From contig NZ_JAOEAL010000001.1 in NCBI RefSeq assembly GCF_029835735.1, forward strand, positions 3,286,001 through 3,350,000: a stretch of DNA of 64,000 nucleotides. The letters are read 5' to 3'. Made by a program: the position numbers and the translations under genes. This document shows positions 1 through 9,017 of this stretch, piece by piece (the first letter of the stretch is position 1; each line of letters begins with the position of its first letter). Under the pieces are notes generated by a model, which saw nothing but the letters and a program-made list of their open reading frames with translations, was not told where the DNA came from and did no database searches. The DNA comes from Shewanella sp. GD04112. GTDB lineage: Bacteria; Pseudomonadota; Gammaproteobacteria; Enterobacterales; Shewanellaceae.

Positions 1-315
1 AAATTCCTTAGTGCCATCCAAAGGGTCAATCAGCCAATAGGTCTGCCAGTGTTGACGTTCATCCCAGGCAATATCAGCCGCCTCTTCCGACATCACGGGA
101 ATGCCCGCAAATTGCTCGGTAAGCTGGGCTAAAATAACTTTGTGAGCCGCCAAATCAGCCGCCGTCACCGGGCTCTCATCACGCTTTTGCGTAACGGCAA
201 AATCCTCTTGGGCATAAATTGCCATGATGGCGTCGCCTGCCGCATGGGCAATCTTTACCACCCGCAGTAAATCGGCCTTCGAAAAATGCGCTGCCATCGC
301 TGTATTATCTGTCAC
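1..315 (-). CDS. cysQ: 3'(2'),5'-bisphosphate nucleotidase CysQ, partial (N-terminal 105 codons)
   Basis: The gene runs off the left edge, so only the N-terminal part is present. The family hydrolyses 3'-phosphoadenosine 5'-phosphate to AMP, recycling the by-product of sulfate assimilation, and belongs to the Li+-sensitive, Mg2+-dependent inositol monophosphatase-like fold. Visible metal-binding motifs are the acidic pair EE at residues 77-78 and WLIDPLDGTKEF at about 94-105. I chose the GTG at 313-315 because AGGTGG lies a few bases upstream; an ATG six codons further in (295-297) has no ribosome site. The rest of the enzyme lies outside the window. Confidence 0.93.
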   Translation of the reverse strand, partial: MTDNTAMAAHFSKADLLRVVKIAHAAGDAIMAIYAQEDFAVTQKRDESPVTAADLAAHKVILAQLTEQFAGIPVMSEEAADIAWDERQHWQTYWLIDPLDGTKEF

Positions 316-661
316 TTAGCCACCTGTATTCGATTTGCTTTTCGGCATTATGCCACTGGCAGCAATTGATAATTAAGAACAAATTCATCATACATCGAGC
401 AAAATCGACTAAGGCACTGACAAATTCTGTCAGGCGCAAGGCTTACGCCACGGGCATAAACGCTAAATAAGTCGAGTCTAAGCCAAGCCGAATACGCTGA
501 AAAGAGTCATTGCCTAGGCTGCATTCGTATTCACAGCCTTGAAAACACTGCAAAGAGGAGAAAGAAAACGGCGGAGTAAGATGAAGCCACTTGAAGCTAA
601 CACTTGCCTTAGACCAAGACTAAGAGCTTCATCTCCAACCATTTATTATGAGAGATAACGC
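316..661. other. Intergenic region upstream of cysQ; no gene seen
   Basis: This 346-bp gap separates the end of the RmlD-like gene from cysQ. It holds the cysQ ribosome site next to position 316, and presumably its promoter: CATAAT on the minus strand near 350 is a weak -10 candidate. A short palindrome, CTGACA-N5-TGTCAG, lies at about 417-433 without a T-tract. A 25-codon ATG frame beginning near 581 follows GGAG but has no other support. Confidence 0.4.
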
Positions 662-1777
662 TTAATGAACTTGCGCGGCATAATCCTCAAGCATGGCCTT
701 AAGCTGCCATCGCCAGTCACGCCACAGCTCGGGGCAAAGGGTTAATGCCATATTTTGTCCAGTTAAGCACTGGCGTACTCTACCGCTATTTAACGCGCTG
801 TAACTGGGTCTTGGTGCCAGTTTATTGCCTTTCTCAAGCGCTTTTGCCGCATAACTTAGGCTATCTATGGCGCTAATCGGCACGGCTTTATCTAATAACT
901 TCAGTGCCAAGGCTTGGCGCTGGATTTCGAGGGCAAATTCATACCAACTGCATTGCCCCTGCCCGGCATAATGGAATAATCCAGTTCCGCAACCGACGTT
1001 TAACGGACTCGCTATCAACTGCCAAATAAGATGTGCGAGCGCATCTGCCCATGTTGGCGAACCTATTTGGTCGTTTATCACGGTAAGTGGCTGAGCATCT
1101 GGCGCAGCAGCCATCAACCTCAGCATGGTTTTCACAAAATTATGTCCATCGACACCGTAGAGCCATGCGGTGCGAATAACCACCGCGCGCTCAGCCAAAA
1201 TACGCAGCACCGCTTGCTCCCCCGCGAGTTTACTCTGGCCGTAGACAGATAAGGGCGCAGGCGTGGCGTTTTCAGTTAACCCGCCTTCAGTTAAGCCGCT
1301 TTCAATTAAGCCACTTTCAATTAAGCCACTGCGGGTTATCCCGCACTGATTTAATGCCTGTGAAGCTACCTCCGCTTGCTCGCCGCTAAAGACATAATCG
1401 CTGGAGAGATGCACCAAACGCGCGTCCGTAAGCGCACATTCGCTTGCCAATAACTCTGGCCCTAGGCTATTGACACGATAAGCCTCATCGGCCGCCGTTT
1501 CCGCCCTATCGACCGCATTGTAGGCGGCGCAGTTGATCACCCACTCAGGGTTAAAGCGGGCAAAGGCAGCGGCAACACTTTGTTTATCACCGATATCTAA
1601 CTGGGCATGGCTTAGCGCGTGCACACGAAAGACGCGGCCATCTAATCTATATGCCGCCTTGGCAAGCGTTCGTAATAGAGCCTTAGCGAGTTGGCTATCA
1701 GCGCCAGTTAACAATACTGTTGTTGTCGATTCTGGCTCGCCATTAGGCGCATGCATCGCCTTTATATTCTTTTGCAT
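662..1777 (-). CDS. RmlD-like dTDP-4-dehydrorhamnose reductase family protein
   Basis: An extended short-chain dehydrogenase of the RmlD family, whose classic member reduces dTDP-4-dehydro-L-rhamnose with NADPH. The nucleotide-binding TGADSQLA sits at residues 24-31, SSDYVFSG at 125-132 and the catalytic YGQSK (YxxxK) at 179-183. At 371 aa it exceeds the usual ~290-300 aa, partly because four five-residue repeats (SGLIE, SGLIE, SGLTE, GGLTE; residues 150-169) sit between the DYVF and YxxxK motifs. No rmlA, rmlB or rmlC is adjacent, so a role in dTDP-rhamnose synthesis is unproven. It follows the PHP phosphatase gene by 16 bp and is probably cotranscribed with it. Confidence 0.82.
   Translation of the reverse strand: MQKNIKAMHAPNGEPESTTTVLLTGADSQLAKALLRTLAKAAYRLDGRVFRVHALSHAQLDIGDKQSVAAAFARFNPEWVINCAAYNAVDRAETAADEAYRVNSLGPELLASECALTDARLVHLSSDYVFSGEQAEVASQALNQCGITRSGLIESGLIESGLTEGGLTENATPAPLSVYGQSKLAGEQAVLRILAERAVVIRTAWLYGVDGHNFVKTMLRLMAAAPDAQPLTVINDQIGSPTWADALAHLIWQLIASPLNVGCGTGLFHYAGQGQCSWYEFALEIQRQALALKLLDKAVPISAIDSLSYAAKALEKGNKLAPRPSYSALNSGRVRQCLTGQNMALTLCPELWRDWRWQLKAMLEDYAAQVH
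1271..1345 (-). repeat. 15-bp in-frame minisatellite inside the RmlD-like gene
   Basis: Four consecutive 15-bp units lie at 1271-1285, 1286-1300, 1301-1315 and 1316-1330. The last two are identical (ttcaattaagccact) and the others differ by a few bases. A degenerate fifth unit at 1331-1345 encodes CGITR. Because the unit is five codons long, changes in copy number keep the frame. The units encode SGLIE/SGLTE/GGLTE. Confidence 0.9.
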
Positions 1778-1793
1778 TCTTAACGCTGGCGCC

Positions 1794-2552
1794 TCAAGCG
1801 ATATCGTCGCTAAACAGCGGCACTAAATCGGCAACGCTTTTATGCCCCCGCTGAACTAAGAAGTTAAGCAGCGCCATCGGCGAGCGGTTGAGCAGCTTAT
1901 CTTTCGGATAATCAACCGCTTCAATAATACTTAAGGCACGGTCAAACCCGCCGAGACTAAAAGCCACATGGGAATCCGACCCCATCACTAAGGTGGCCCC
2001 CAATTCTTTTGCCGCTTTGGCAATCGCGGTACAGTTAGCTTCGCTGCCCTTGCGAGAGACTTCAAAGGAGGAATTATTGATTTCAAGCGCCACACCATAT
2101 TCGGCAGCAGCTGCGGCTACAGCTTCAATATCAATGGGATAAGCAGGATTACCCGGGTGGGTAATAATATCGACCTTGCCGCTTTTAATGGCATTAATCA
2201 TCGCCTCGGTATGGGTGGCCTTATCCGAAGGCGGAAATACTGGTTCATGGAACCCTGCCAACACAATATCGAGCTGCGACAAATAATCGCCAAAGTAATC
2301 GATTTCACCCTCGCGGTTTTTAATATTGGCTTCGATGCCGCGTAAAATTCCCACGCCATCGACCATACGCGGGAGCACACGTAAATTCACAAAATGCCAA
2401 AAATGCGGTGCATCCGCCATCGCCGGACCATGGTCGGTAGTGGCAAACAGACGGATCCCCTTTTGCTTCGCCACCGCCAAATAATCGTGGATAGTGCTAT
2501 AGGCATGGGTAGATGCCACGGTATGAGTATGGGTATCGACTGGGTACTGCAT
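1794..2552 (-). CDS. PHP-domain phosphatase, YcdX family
   Basis: A 252-aa PHP-superfamily protein matching E. coli YcdX in length and motif order. YcdX is a trinuclear-zinc phosphatase-type enzyme. Metal ligands are visible: DTHTHT (H8, H10), H16, TTDHG (H41), the acidic RGIEAN near 73, GFHEP near 102, THPGNP near 132 and GSDSH near 193-195. The ATG at 2552 gives a standard N terminus for the family. It lies upstream of, and in line with, the RmlD-like gene, so the two look like a short operon. The physiological substrate cannot be read from sequence. Confidence 0.87.
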   Translation of the reverse strand: MQYPVDTHTHTVASTHAYSTIHDYLAVAKQKGIRLFATTDHGPAMADAPHFWHFVNLRVLPRMVDGVGILRGIEANIKNREGEIDYFGDYLSQLDIVLAGFHEPVFPPSDKATHTEAMINAIKSGKVDIITHPGNPAYPIDIEAVAAAAAEYGVALEINNSSFEVSRKGSEANCTAIAKAAKELGATLVMGSDSHVAFSLGGFDRALSIIEAVDYPKDKLLNRSPMALLNFLVQRGHKSVADLVPLFSDDIA

Positions 2553-2637
2553 GGGTCACCTCTGTATTGTACTAGTGTTCTGACTATTGTGATCTGTATG
2601 CGCTAACCATTAGTCGGTTAACGTCCCTTAGGCTCAG

Positions 2638-5600
2638 CTAGTGGAATAGCGAGAGCAATTCATCGGCACTGCCCTGCCACGCGCCTTTGCCTTTTCCTTC
2701 GAGAATGCTATCCGCTAAACCTTGCTTATGCTGCTGCATTTCTTGGATTTTCTCTTCCACCGTGCCTTCGGCAATCAGCTTGTAGACGAACACGGGATTT
2801 TCTTGGCCAATGCGGTGCGCCCTGTCCGTCGCTTGCTTTTCTGCAGCCGGATTCCACCAAGGATCGTAGTGGATAACCGTATCCGCCGCGGTAAGATTAA
2901 GCCCAGTGCCCCCCGCCTTTAAGCTGATTAAAAATACTGGCGTATCGCCTTCTTGGAACTTATCAATTTGCCCCTGACGCAGCCGAGTTTGCCCCGTCAG
3001 TTTGCTGTAGTCGATGTCGAGGGATTGCAGCAATTCCTCAATTAACAGCAACATACTGGTAAATTGGCTGAAGATTAAAATCTTGCGACCTTCCTGCACC
3101 ATTTCTGGCAGGTTTTGGTTGAGCCAGTTTAGCTTGGCATTATTCTTAACCTTTTGCGCCTGTTCGAGTTTGACTAATCGCGGATCGCAGCAGGCTTGGC
3201 GCAATTTGAGCAAGGCATCTAAAAACTCGATATGGCTGCCCGCCACGCCTTGGCTTGCAAACAATTCTCGAATTTTTTTCTCCATACTCAGGCGAATACT
3301 TTCGTATAGATTACGCTGATCTTTCTCAAGCTCTAGGGTTTGATGGATCTCGGTTTTAGGCGGCAGCTCAGTCACCACCTCGGCTTTGGTTCGCCTTAAC
3401 ACAAAGGGGGCGATACGTTGACTCAACACCTTCGCCTGCTCGCCATCGCCATAACGCTCAATCCGATAGCGAAACGCCTTATTGAAATAGGCCGTTGTAC
3501 CCAGGAGTCCCGGTAAACAAAAATCCATCAATGACTTGAGTTCACCTAAATGATTCTCAAGGGGCGTGCCGGTAAGGCAGAGTCTAAATGGCGCTTGCAA
3601 CGCCTTAATTTGCTGGCTCACTTTGGCTTGTGCGTTTTTAATCTGCTGCGCCTCATCGAGTACAATATGTTCAAATGGCTGAGCTTGGTAATAATCGTAA
3701 TCCCGCACCATAAGGGGATAGGTAGTGACGACAACATCAAACTCGCTTAATCGCGATAACAACGGGCCACGCTGGGCACCATGGATCACCGCCAAAGTTA
3801 ACGATGGCGCAAACTTGGCCGCCTCCTTCGCCCAGTTCCCCACTAAACTGGTTGGGCAAATAATCAGGCTCGGCAATTTTGGCTGCCCTGCTAATTTAGC
3901 CTCCTGCTGCTTTAACAGAAATGCCAAGGTTTGAATGGTTTTCCCAAGCCCCATATCGTCGGCTAAGATGCCACCGAGTTGGTATTCCTTTAAAAAACAA
4001 AGCCAATTTAGGCCCTGCTGCTGATAAGCCCGCAGCTGTGCATTCAGTCCTGTCGGCGCGCTGACCGCAACCACACCATTAAATTCGGCTAACTTTGTCG
4101 CGAGCTGACGCACCCTTTCACCATTGAGCAGACTAATCTCGCTTTCGGCTAATTCATTGAGTAAATGCGCACGGTACTTAGGTAAGGCGATACTGTGGCC
4201 GCGATGCTGCTCAAACAACTCTTGAATAATGCTCATTAATGGCTTGATAACACTGGCTTTAATTTTAAGCCATTCGCCAGAGGGACTAGGTAGCAATAAC
4301 TCGGCATCATCGGCGGGCTCGCCATGTTGTTTTAACCAAGCGGCCACCAGCGGCAACATAGGCAAGCGTTGGCCATTGATATCGGCATGCAACGACAGGG
4401 AGAACCAGCCTTCTTGGCTGTCATCCAGCTCAACCGTTAACGGCGTATCGACCACCTTAAGGCTAAACTCTGGGGCAAATCGCACCTCTATGCCTTGAGT
4501 TTGTAATCTTGGGACTTCTTCATCGATAAACGCTAGCCATTCCCGAATCGCATCGGGCAAGTGACCTAAGCTCCAGAGGGAAGCCCCATTTGCGGCGCCC
4601 TCCAAGGAGAAGCGGCTAAAGCCAAGGGTTTGCAGTTTGGACACGGCTTGCTGCTCTTCTTCAAGCGCGCGGTTAATTTGATAGGTGGTGCCGCCTTGAG
4701 TCACTAGGGTTAATGCTTCTTTAGCGGCATTGCCACTTAAGATGAGATCCCCGTAGACAAACTCCAGCGCCAGATACGGCTGGGCAATACCAGTCCCCAT
4801 TGCAGCTGACTGAGTGCTGCCAGGTGGCATTGTGCCTGCGGGGACAACCTTAAGCGTCAAACGAAGCTGTAACTGATCTCTTAGCTCGACAAAATCGATC
4901 GCACTTGGCGGCGGCACAGTACGCGCCGAAAAATGCTTGATCAGTCGATGGCTCACCAGTTCAACCTGAGTGCTCGGCACAGGCGGCATTTGGCTAAGTA
5001 GCCGCAGCTTATCGACGCTAATGTCGGTATCGATAGCGCCAATATGAAAATAATCCAGCTCGATATAGTAAGGCGGCTCTGTCGGCACGAGTTCCCAGTT
5101 ATCCCGCTCGGGTAATACAAGGCGCATTTGCTTGTGCTCGCTGTCGATATCTTGCCAGAGAAATTGCGGTGTAATGGCCTCGCCCGCGGTTAATGCGAGG
5201 CGGCTCTCCTCCCAGAAGCAGCGTTCGGTGGCGAGCATTTTCTCAATCGCTACCGCCCCTAGCTGCGCCTTAAGATACAGGCGCGATGCGCCGTGGCGTC
5301 TGGTTGACATGATAAGATTTAAGATCAGCACATCCTCGGCGCCAATCCAAGCGGGCATATAATATTGCACGTCCGAGAGCGCAATCTTAGTGCCCTTGTT
5401 GTAACCGCCCTTCTTGCCAAGCTTGCCGCGCCTAAGCTCGATAAACACCCCGTTATCGTCCTTTGAAAGGATATACAGCACCCTGTCATCGTAGAGGGAT
5501 TCGACATCATTCACATTGGGGTCATCGGCTTCATCGAGTAGGTGTAACCACTGGGCGATACGTTGATCTTCAACGGTTTTGTCCGTAAGCAGACTGTAGA

Positions 5601-5886
5601 GCACCGCGGCCATATGCTTGCAGTTGCCGCTGGCGGGGCAGGAACAAAAGCCATTCATCACTAGCTTATGATTGACACTGACCAGACGAATATCCTGACG
5701 ATAGGGCGTGGTTTCCGTGCCCGTGACTGTGCCTTCGATATGGCGAAAATCGGCATTGGCTTTCGCGCTTAACACCCTCCCCTGCATCACATAATCACGG
5801 GCGCGCATCAGTGTCGGCGGCGTGAATAAGGACTCAATAGCCGTTTGAGTCAATTGGATTGGCTCTTGGGGGGACAAGCGATTCAT
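2638..5886 (-). CDS. SWIM zinc-finger SNF2/RapA-type DEAD/DEAH helicase
   Basis: A large ATP-dependent nucleic-acid translocase of the SNF2 (Swi2/Snf2) group. An N-terminal SWIM finger, CSCPASGNCKHMAAV (CxCxnCxH), lies near residues 80-100. The helicase core follows: Walker A DDMGLGKT near 645, Walker B DEAQ near 742, and the C-terminal motif TDRAHRIGQ near 1020. SWIM fingers bind DNA or proteins. The reading frame continues to a TTG at 5955, but the ATG at 5886 follows AAGG and gives the usual start MNRLSPQEP (1082 aa). The cellular role is unknown; chromatin-like remodelling or transcription recycling, as for RapA, are guesses by homology. Confidence 0.9.
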   Translation of the reverse strand: MNRLSPQEPIQLTQTAIESLFTPPTLMRARDYVMQGRVLSAKANADFRHIEGTVTGTETTPYRQDIRLVSVNHKLVMNGFCSCPASGNCKHMAAVLYSLLTDKTVEDQRIAQWLHLLDEADDPNVNDVESLYDDRVLYILSKDDNGVFIELRRGKLGKKGGYNKGTKIALSDVQYYMPAWIGAEDVLILNLIMSTRRHGASRLYLKAQLGAVAIEKMLATERCFWEESRLALTAGEAITPQFLWQDIDSEHKQMRLVLPERDNWELVPTEPPYYIELDYFHIGAIDTDISVDKLRLLSQMPPVPSTQVELVSHRLIKHFSARTVPPPSAIDFVELRDQLQLRLTLKVVPAGTMPPGSTQSAAMGTGIAQPYLALEFVYGDLILSGNAAKEALTLVTQGGTTYQINRALEEEQQAVSKLQTLGFSRFSLEGAANGASLWSLGHLPDAIREWLAFIDEEVPRLQTQGIEVRFAPEFSLKVVDTPLTVELDDSQEGWFSLSLHADINGQRLPMLPLVAAWLKQHGEPADDAELLLPSPSGEWLKIKASVIKPLMSIIQELFEQHRGHSIALPKYRAHLLNELAESEISLLNGERVRQLATKLAEFNGVVAVSAPTGLNAQLRAYQQQGLNWLCFLKEYQLGGILADDMGLGKTIQTLAFLLKQQEAKLAGQPKLPSLIICPTSLVGNWAKEAAKFAPSLTLAVIHGAQRGPLLSRLSEFDVVVTTYPLMVRDYDYYQAQPFEHIVLDEAQQIKNAQAKVSQQIKALQAPFRLCLTGTPLENHLGELKSLMDFCLPGLLGTTAYFNKAFRYRIERYGDGEQAKVLSQRIAPFVLRRTKAEVVTELPPKTEIHQTLELEKDQRNLYESIRLSMEKKIRELFASQGVAGSHIEFLDALLKLRQACCDPRLVKLEQAQKVKNNAKLNWLNQNLPEMVQEGRKILIFSQFTSMLLLIEELLQSLDIDYSKLTGQTRLRQGQIDKFQEGDTPVFLISLKAGGTGLNLTAADTVIHYDPWWNPAAEKQATDRAHRIGQENPVFVYKLIAEGTVEEKIQEMQQHKQGLADSILEGKGKGAWQGSADELLSLFH

Positions 5887-6030
5887 CTGCAAAACCTTGA
5901 AACTCAAAAATACCTCGACGGACAATAAACCATGATTGTCTAAGGCATTTATCAACGTGTAAGGGAGAATTGTATTGAAACCGAATGGGGAAAGCCAGAA
6001 TAGGACTCACATACGAGAGCCGGATAACAT

Positions 6031-6053
6031 ACCCGCAGGGATCACCTGCGGGT
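6031..6053 (-). terminator. GC-rich hairpin after the DUF885 gene
   Basis: ACCCGCAGG and CCTGCGGGT form a 9-bp stem with a 5-base loop, 18 bp beyond the stop codon of the DUF885 gene. There is no clear U-tract on either side, so it may be a weak terminator or an mRNA-end-stabilising hairpin. Confidence 0.45.
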
Positions 6054-6070
6054 CGTTAGCTTACGCAAGC

Positions 6071-7894
6071 TTAGGCTTGGCTGCGTTTTTCGGCGATATA
6101 ACGGTCAACTAATTTTTCTAGAATATCTAAGGGGACGGCACCATTTTTCAGCACTACATCGTGAAAATCCCGTAAATCGAATTTATCACCTAGGGCTTGT
6201 TTGGCTTTTTCCCGCAGCTCGAGAATTTTCATCATACCCACCTTATAGGCCGTCGCTTGGCCGGGCATAACGATATAACGCTCGATTTCTGCGGTCACGT
6301 CGCGGTCGGACATACCGGTGTTTTGTTTCATATAGTCAATGGCTTGCTCACGTGTCCAGCGGCTGTGGTGAATTCCCGTATCGACAACCAGACGCACGGC
6401 CCGAAACAGCTCCGCCTGTAAGCGACCGATATTGTCGAAGGGATCTTGCTGAAAACCGAGTTCCCAGGCTAAACGTTCAGAATAGAGTGCCCAACCTTCG
6501 ATATAGGCCGTAAAAGGCGCCATCTTGCGGATCAGCGGTTGCCCTTCTAACTCCATCGCCACCGCGATTTGGAAGTGATGCCCAGGGATCCCCTCATGGT
6601 AAGCCAAAGTACGCATGCCGTATTTAGGCGTTGCTTTGATGTCGAACAGGTTGGCGTAGAAACGTCCCGGACGACTACCGTCAATCGCCGGCTGCTGATA
6701 ATAAGCGCCCGGTGCTGTTTTCTCTTTAAATTCAGGAATGCGCACCACTTCCATTCCCGCTTTCGGGCGAATACGGAAGGCATTGTCTAAGCCCGCATTC
6801 ACTTCATCGAGGATTTTTTGGTAATCCACTAAGATCTGCGCCCGGCCCGCATCTGAGTCTTCATAATAGAATTTTGGATCGGCGGCCAGCGCTTCGATTG
6901 CCACCGAGAATCCTTGGCTGGTGTCGTATCCCTGTGCGGCCAAAATCGTCATGATTTCGTCCTGAATACGGCTCACCTCGGCTAATCCCTTGGCATGGAT
7001 TTCATCGGCGCTGTAATTGGTGGTAGTAAAAAACTTCAGTAACTGCTCGTAGGCCACATCACCATTCGGCAAAGCCCAGTAGCCATCGTCCGTGCCCGCT
7101 TTGGCTTGTAACGCCGTGAAGTAATCGATAAAGAGTCGATATGCCGGTTTAACGTCGGACTCAATATTGGCTTTTGCCTGCGCCAGCAAACGCGCCTGTT
7201 CATCGGCACTGATTTGCGTGTCGGCGAGCTTAGTCTTAAAGGAGCTGTAGAGAATATTGTCTTCGACGGGCGCGTTAATGAAGTCATTCATCTCGGTTAG
7301 CACCCGCTCAATCACAAACTTTGGCGGAATAATGCCCTTAGCCTCTCGAAGCTTTAGTCCTTCTATGGTTTGGCCAAATTTAGTCTTCACCGCAATTAAG
7401 CGTGATAGGTAGTTTTCGGCATCTTCAACCGAGTGAACTTGGTGCTGCGCCTGCATAAAGCTTGGATAACCATTTTGCACACCAAACAGCTGATTTACTG
7501 GATAATTGTGATAACGATAGGGTTCAGATGCCAAGGCAAAATCCGCCAGATACAGTGCGATGTCCTTCGAAATGCGCTGATTATCATCCAGATCGGTATC
7601 TTGGTAGCTGAGTAAGGTATCCCTTAAGGCACGGACTTGGGTAAAGGTTTTATCCATGGCCGCAGGGCTATCATCGTCGAGCAAGGCATTGTGACCAGTG
7701 ATGCCAACGGATTCTAAAAATCCCAAGGAGGTTAAGGTCTCTGGGCTTTCGAATGCCATTTTGACCATGCTTCTATCTAAAAATGCACGGAAGAAAAAAG
7801 GCTTTTTCGCAAACCATTCATGGGCGGCGAGCGCCCCGAGCAACAGCACTATGGCGAGTGTGCCAAGTCCAATTCGTTTTAATACCGTTTTCAA
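6071..7894 (-). CDS. DUF885 metallopeptidase-like protein
   Basis: A 607-aa DUF885 protein. The N terminus has a lysine/arginine start and one hydrophobic segment (about residues 9-25), a signal peptide or signal anchor, so the bulk is probably periplasmic. The motif YHEGIPGHHFQ near residue 430 contains an HExxxH-type zinc site typical of the family, and a GWALYSE segment follows. Bacterial relatives are annotated as uncharacterised peptidases. It is a single gene, followed by a hairpin at 6031-6053. The substrate is unknown. Confidence 0.85.
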   Translation of the reverse strand: MKTVLKRIGLGTLAIVLLLGALAAHEWFAKKPFFFRAFLDRSMVKMAFESPETLTSLGFLESVGITGHNALLDDDSPAAMDKTFTQVRALRDTLLSYQDTDLDDNQRISKDIALYLADFALASEPYRYHNYPVNQLFGVQNGYPSFMQAQHQVHSVEDAENYLSRLIAVKTKFGQTIEGLKLREAKGIIPPKFVIERVLTEMNDFINAPVEDNILYSSFKTKLADTQISADEQARLLAQAKANIESDVKPAYRLFIDYFTALQAKAGTDDGYWALPNGDVAYEQLLKFFTTTNYSADEIHAKGLAEVSRIQDEIMTILAAQGYDTSQGFSVAIEALAADPKFYYEDSDAGRAQILVDYQKILDEVNAGLDNAFRIRPKAGMEVVRIPEFKEKTAPGAYYQQPAIDGSRPGRFYANLFDIKATPKYGMRTLAYHEGIPGHHFQIAVAMELEGQPLIRKMAPFTAYIEGWALYSERLAWELGFQQDPFDNIGRLQAELFRAVRLVVDTGIHHSRWTREQAIDYMKQNTGMSDRDVTAEIERYIVMPGQATAYKVGMMKILELREKAKQALGDKFDLRDFHDVVLKNGAVPLDILEKLVDRYIAEKRSQA

Positions 7895-8417
7895 TATTCA
7901 CGCTCCACTGGTCGTTATTATCAGCATCAATGGGACAATATCCCGAGCGAAAACAATACCACCACCAAGAATTAACAACAATTTAATAAAGTAACGAAAG
8001 ATGACAACAAACCCATTCTCCGCGAGAAGATTAAAAGCGATTTTATTGCCACAATGAGTCTGGCTAATAAATTATTTTCACTTAGGACTTATGGATGCCG
8101 AAAACTGCTATCCTCATGAATACGTAAAGTAAAAATATTTATTTTTTCAATAACTTTTCATAAAAACTCAAATATGAAAGCCCTTATTAAAAATAAAGCT
8201 ATACAAAAAGTCAGCGTATGTTATTCTGCGTCCTGGCCTGTGAGTCAGACCTATTTATAAGCAATATTATGTTTTTGAAAACCTTCGCTGTATCCTGCAA
8301 TTTGTTTGCTGTCATGAAGCTTTCCACTCATAACTTATCATCGATGTAAATAATTCTATTTCTGGCTAAAGTCCCGCATTGTTGCGAATTATTTTTGATA
8401 AAAATTTGGAGACATTC
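7895..8417. promoter_or_regulatory. Divergent AT-rich region and long leader of the cold-shock gene
   Basis: This 523-bp AT-rich gap lies between the divergent DUF885 and cold-shock genes and must hold promoters for both. Several -10-like hexamers occur (for example TATAAG and TATTAT around 8255-8270), but I cannot single one out. If transcription starts near there, the cold-shock mRNA leader would be about 150 nt, in line with the long thermosensing leaders of cspA-type genes. GGAG just before the ATG (8408-8411) is the ribosome site. No cold-box sequence was recognised. Confidence 0.45.
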
Positions 8418-8627
8418 ATGTCTAAAACTACTGGTATAGTAAAATGGTTTAACGAAGACAAAGGTTTTGGTTTTATTTCCCCTGATAACGGTGGCGCTGA
8501 CGCATTCGTTCACTTCCGCGCAATCGTATCTGAAGGCTTTAAAACTTTAGCCGAAGGCCAAAAGGTTTCTTACGAAGTCGAACAAGGCCAGAAAGGTCCT
8601 CAAGCTGCGAACGTTGTTGTTCTGTAA
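8418..8627 (+). CDS. Cold-shock protein of the CspA family
   Basis: A 69-aa single cold-shock domain, the normal length of the CspA family. These are OB-fold RNA/ssDNA chaperones that melt mRNA structure in the cold or act constitutively. Both RNA-binding motifs are intact: KGFGFI (RNP1, residues 15-20) and DAFVHF (RNP2, 28-33). The ATG at 8418 follows GGAG at a good distance. The frame extends upstream to 8379, but that extension is not family sequence. It is monocistronic, with a long leader and its own terminator. Which csp paralogue it is cannot be said. Confidence 0.95.
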   Translation: MSKTTGIVKWFNEDKGFGFISPDNGGADAFVHFRAIVSEGFKTLAEGQKVSYEVEQGQKGPQAANVVVL

Positions 8628-8673
8628 TTAAACTCCCGTAAGGGATTAATTAACAACAAGTTTACAGACAAAA

Positions 8674-8699
8674 ATGCCGACTCAGTGTCGGCATTTTTT
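8674..8699 (+). terminator. Intrinsic terminator of the cold-shock gene
   Basis: ATGCCGAC (8674-8681), loop TCAGT, GTCGGCAT (8687-8694), then a run of Ts. This is a textbook rho-independent terminator 46 bp after the stop codon. Confidence 0.93.
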
Positions 8700-8749
8700 A
8701 TTGGTGTCTTTTGGGGATTCTCGTTTTTTTACCTAGTCGTAAACTCTAC

Positions 8750-9017
8750 TAGGGCGTGTTGACGTTTCGAGATTAAATTTTGTTCGTTCTGGCAAGCACG
8801 TGCTCGCGAAACGAGGAATGATGTGTAGTTATTCTACTCAAATGACGAGTGACAAAGAGCAAGGGCTTGCCAGACGACCCCTTCGGGCAGCATTTGGCTG
8901 GCTTTTTTGCTGCGTTATCGTCCGTTTATGTAGAATAACTACACTGCACGGACTTTGCCTTGCATAAAAGCCAGCCACATTGCTGCAAAAATAACCCTGA
9001 AACGTCAGCACGCCCTA
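8750..9017. mobile_element. 268-bp MITE-like palindromic element with TA-flanked terminal inverted repeats
   Basis: The ends are tagggcgtgttgacgtttc (8750-8768) and its near-perfect reverse complement (8999-9017; 18 of 19 match). Counting inward from the outer TA dinucleotides gives a TA duplication, as left by Tc1/mariner/IS630-type transposases. Inside are nested inverted repeats: an exact 15-bp pair at 8823-8837 and 8930-8944, an 11-bp pair at 8896-8906 and 8966-8976, and a 10-bp pair at 8788-8797 and 8865-8874. The transcript could therefore fold into several hairpins. There is no open reading frame of note. The right end supplies the TAG stop of the neighbouring antiporter gene. Confidence 0.78.

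Noticed and set aside
417..433. CTGACA/TGTCAG palindrome upstream of cysQ
   Set aside because: Too short and without a T-run or known operator match; recorded only within the intergenic entry.
581..658. 25-codon frame with GGAG upstream in the cysQ/RmlD gap
   Set aside because: Too short, no recognisable motif, and it could be chance.
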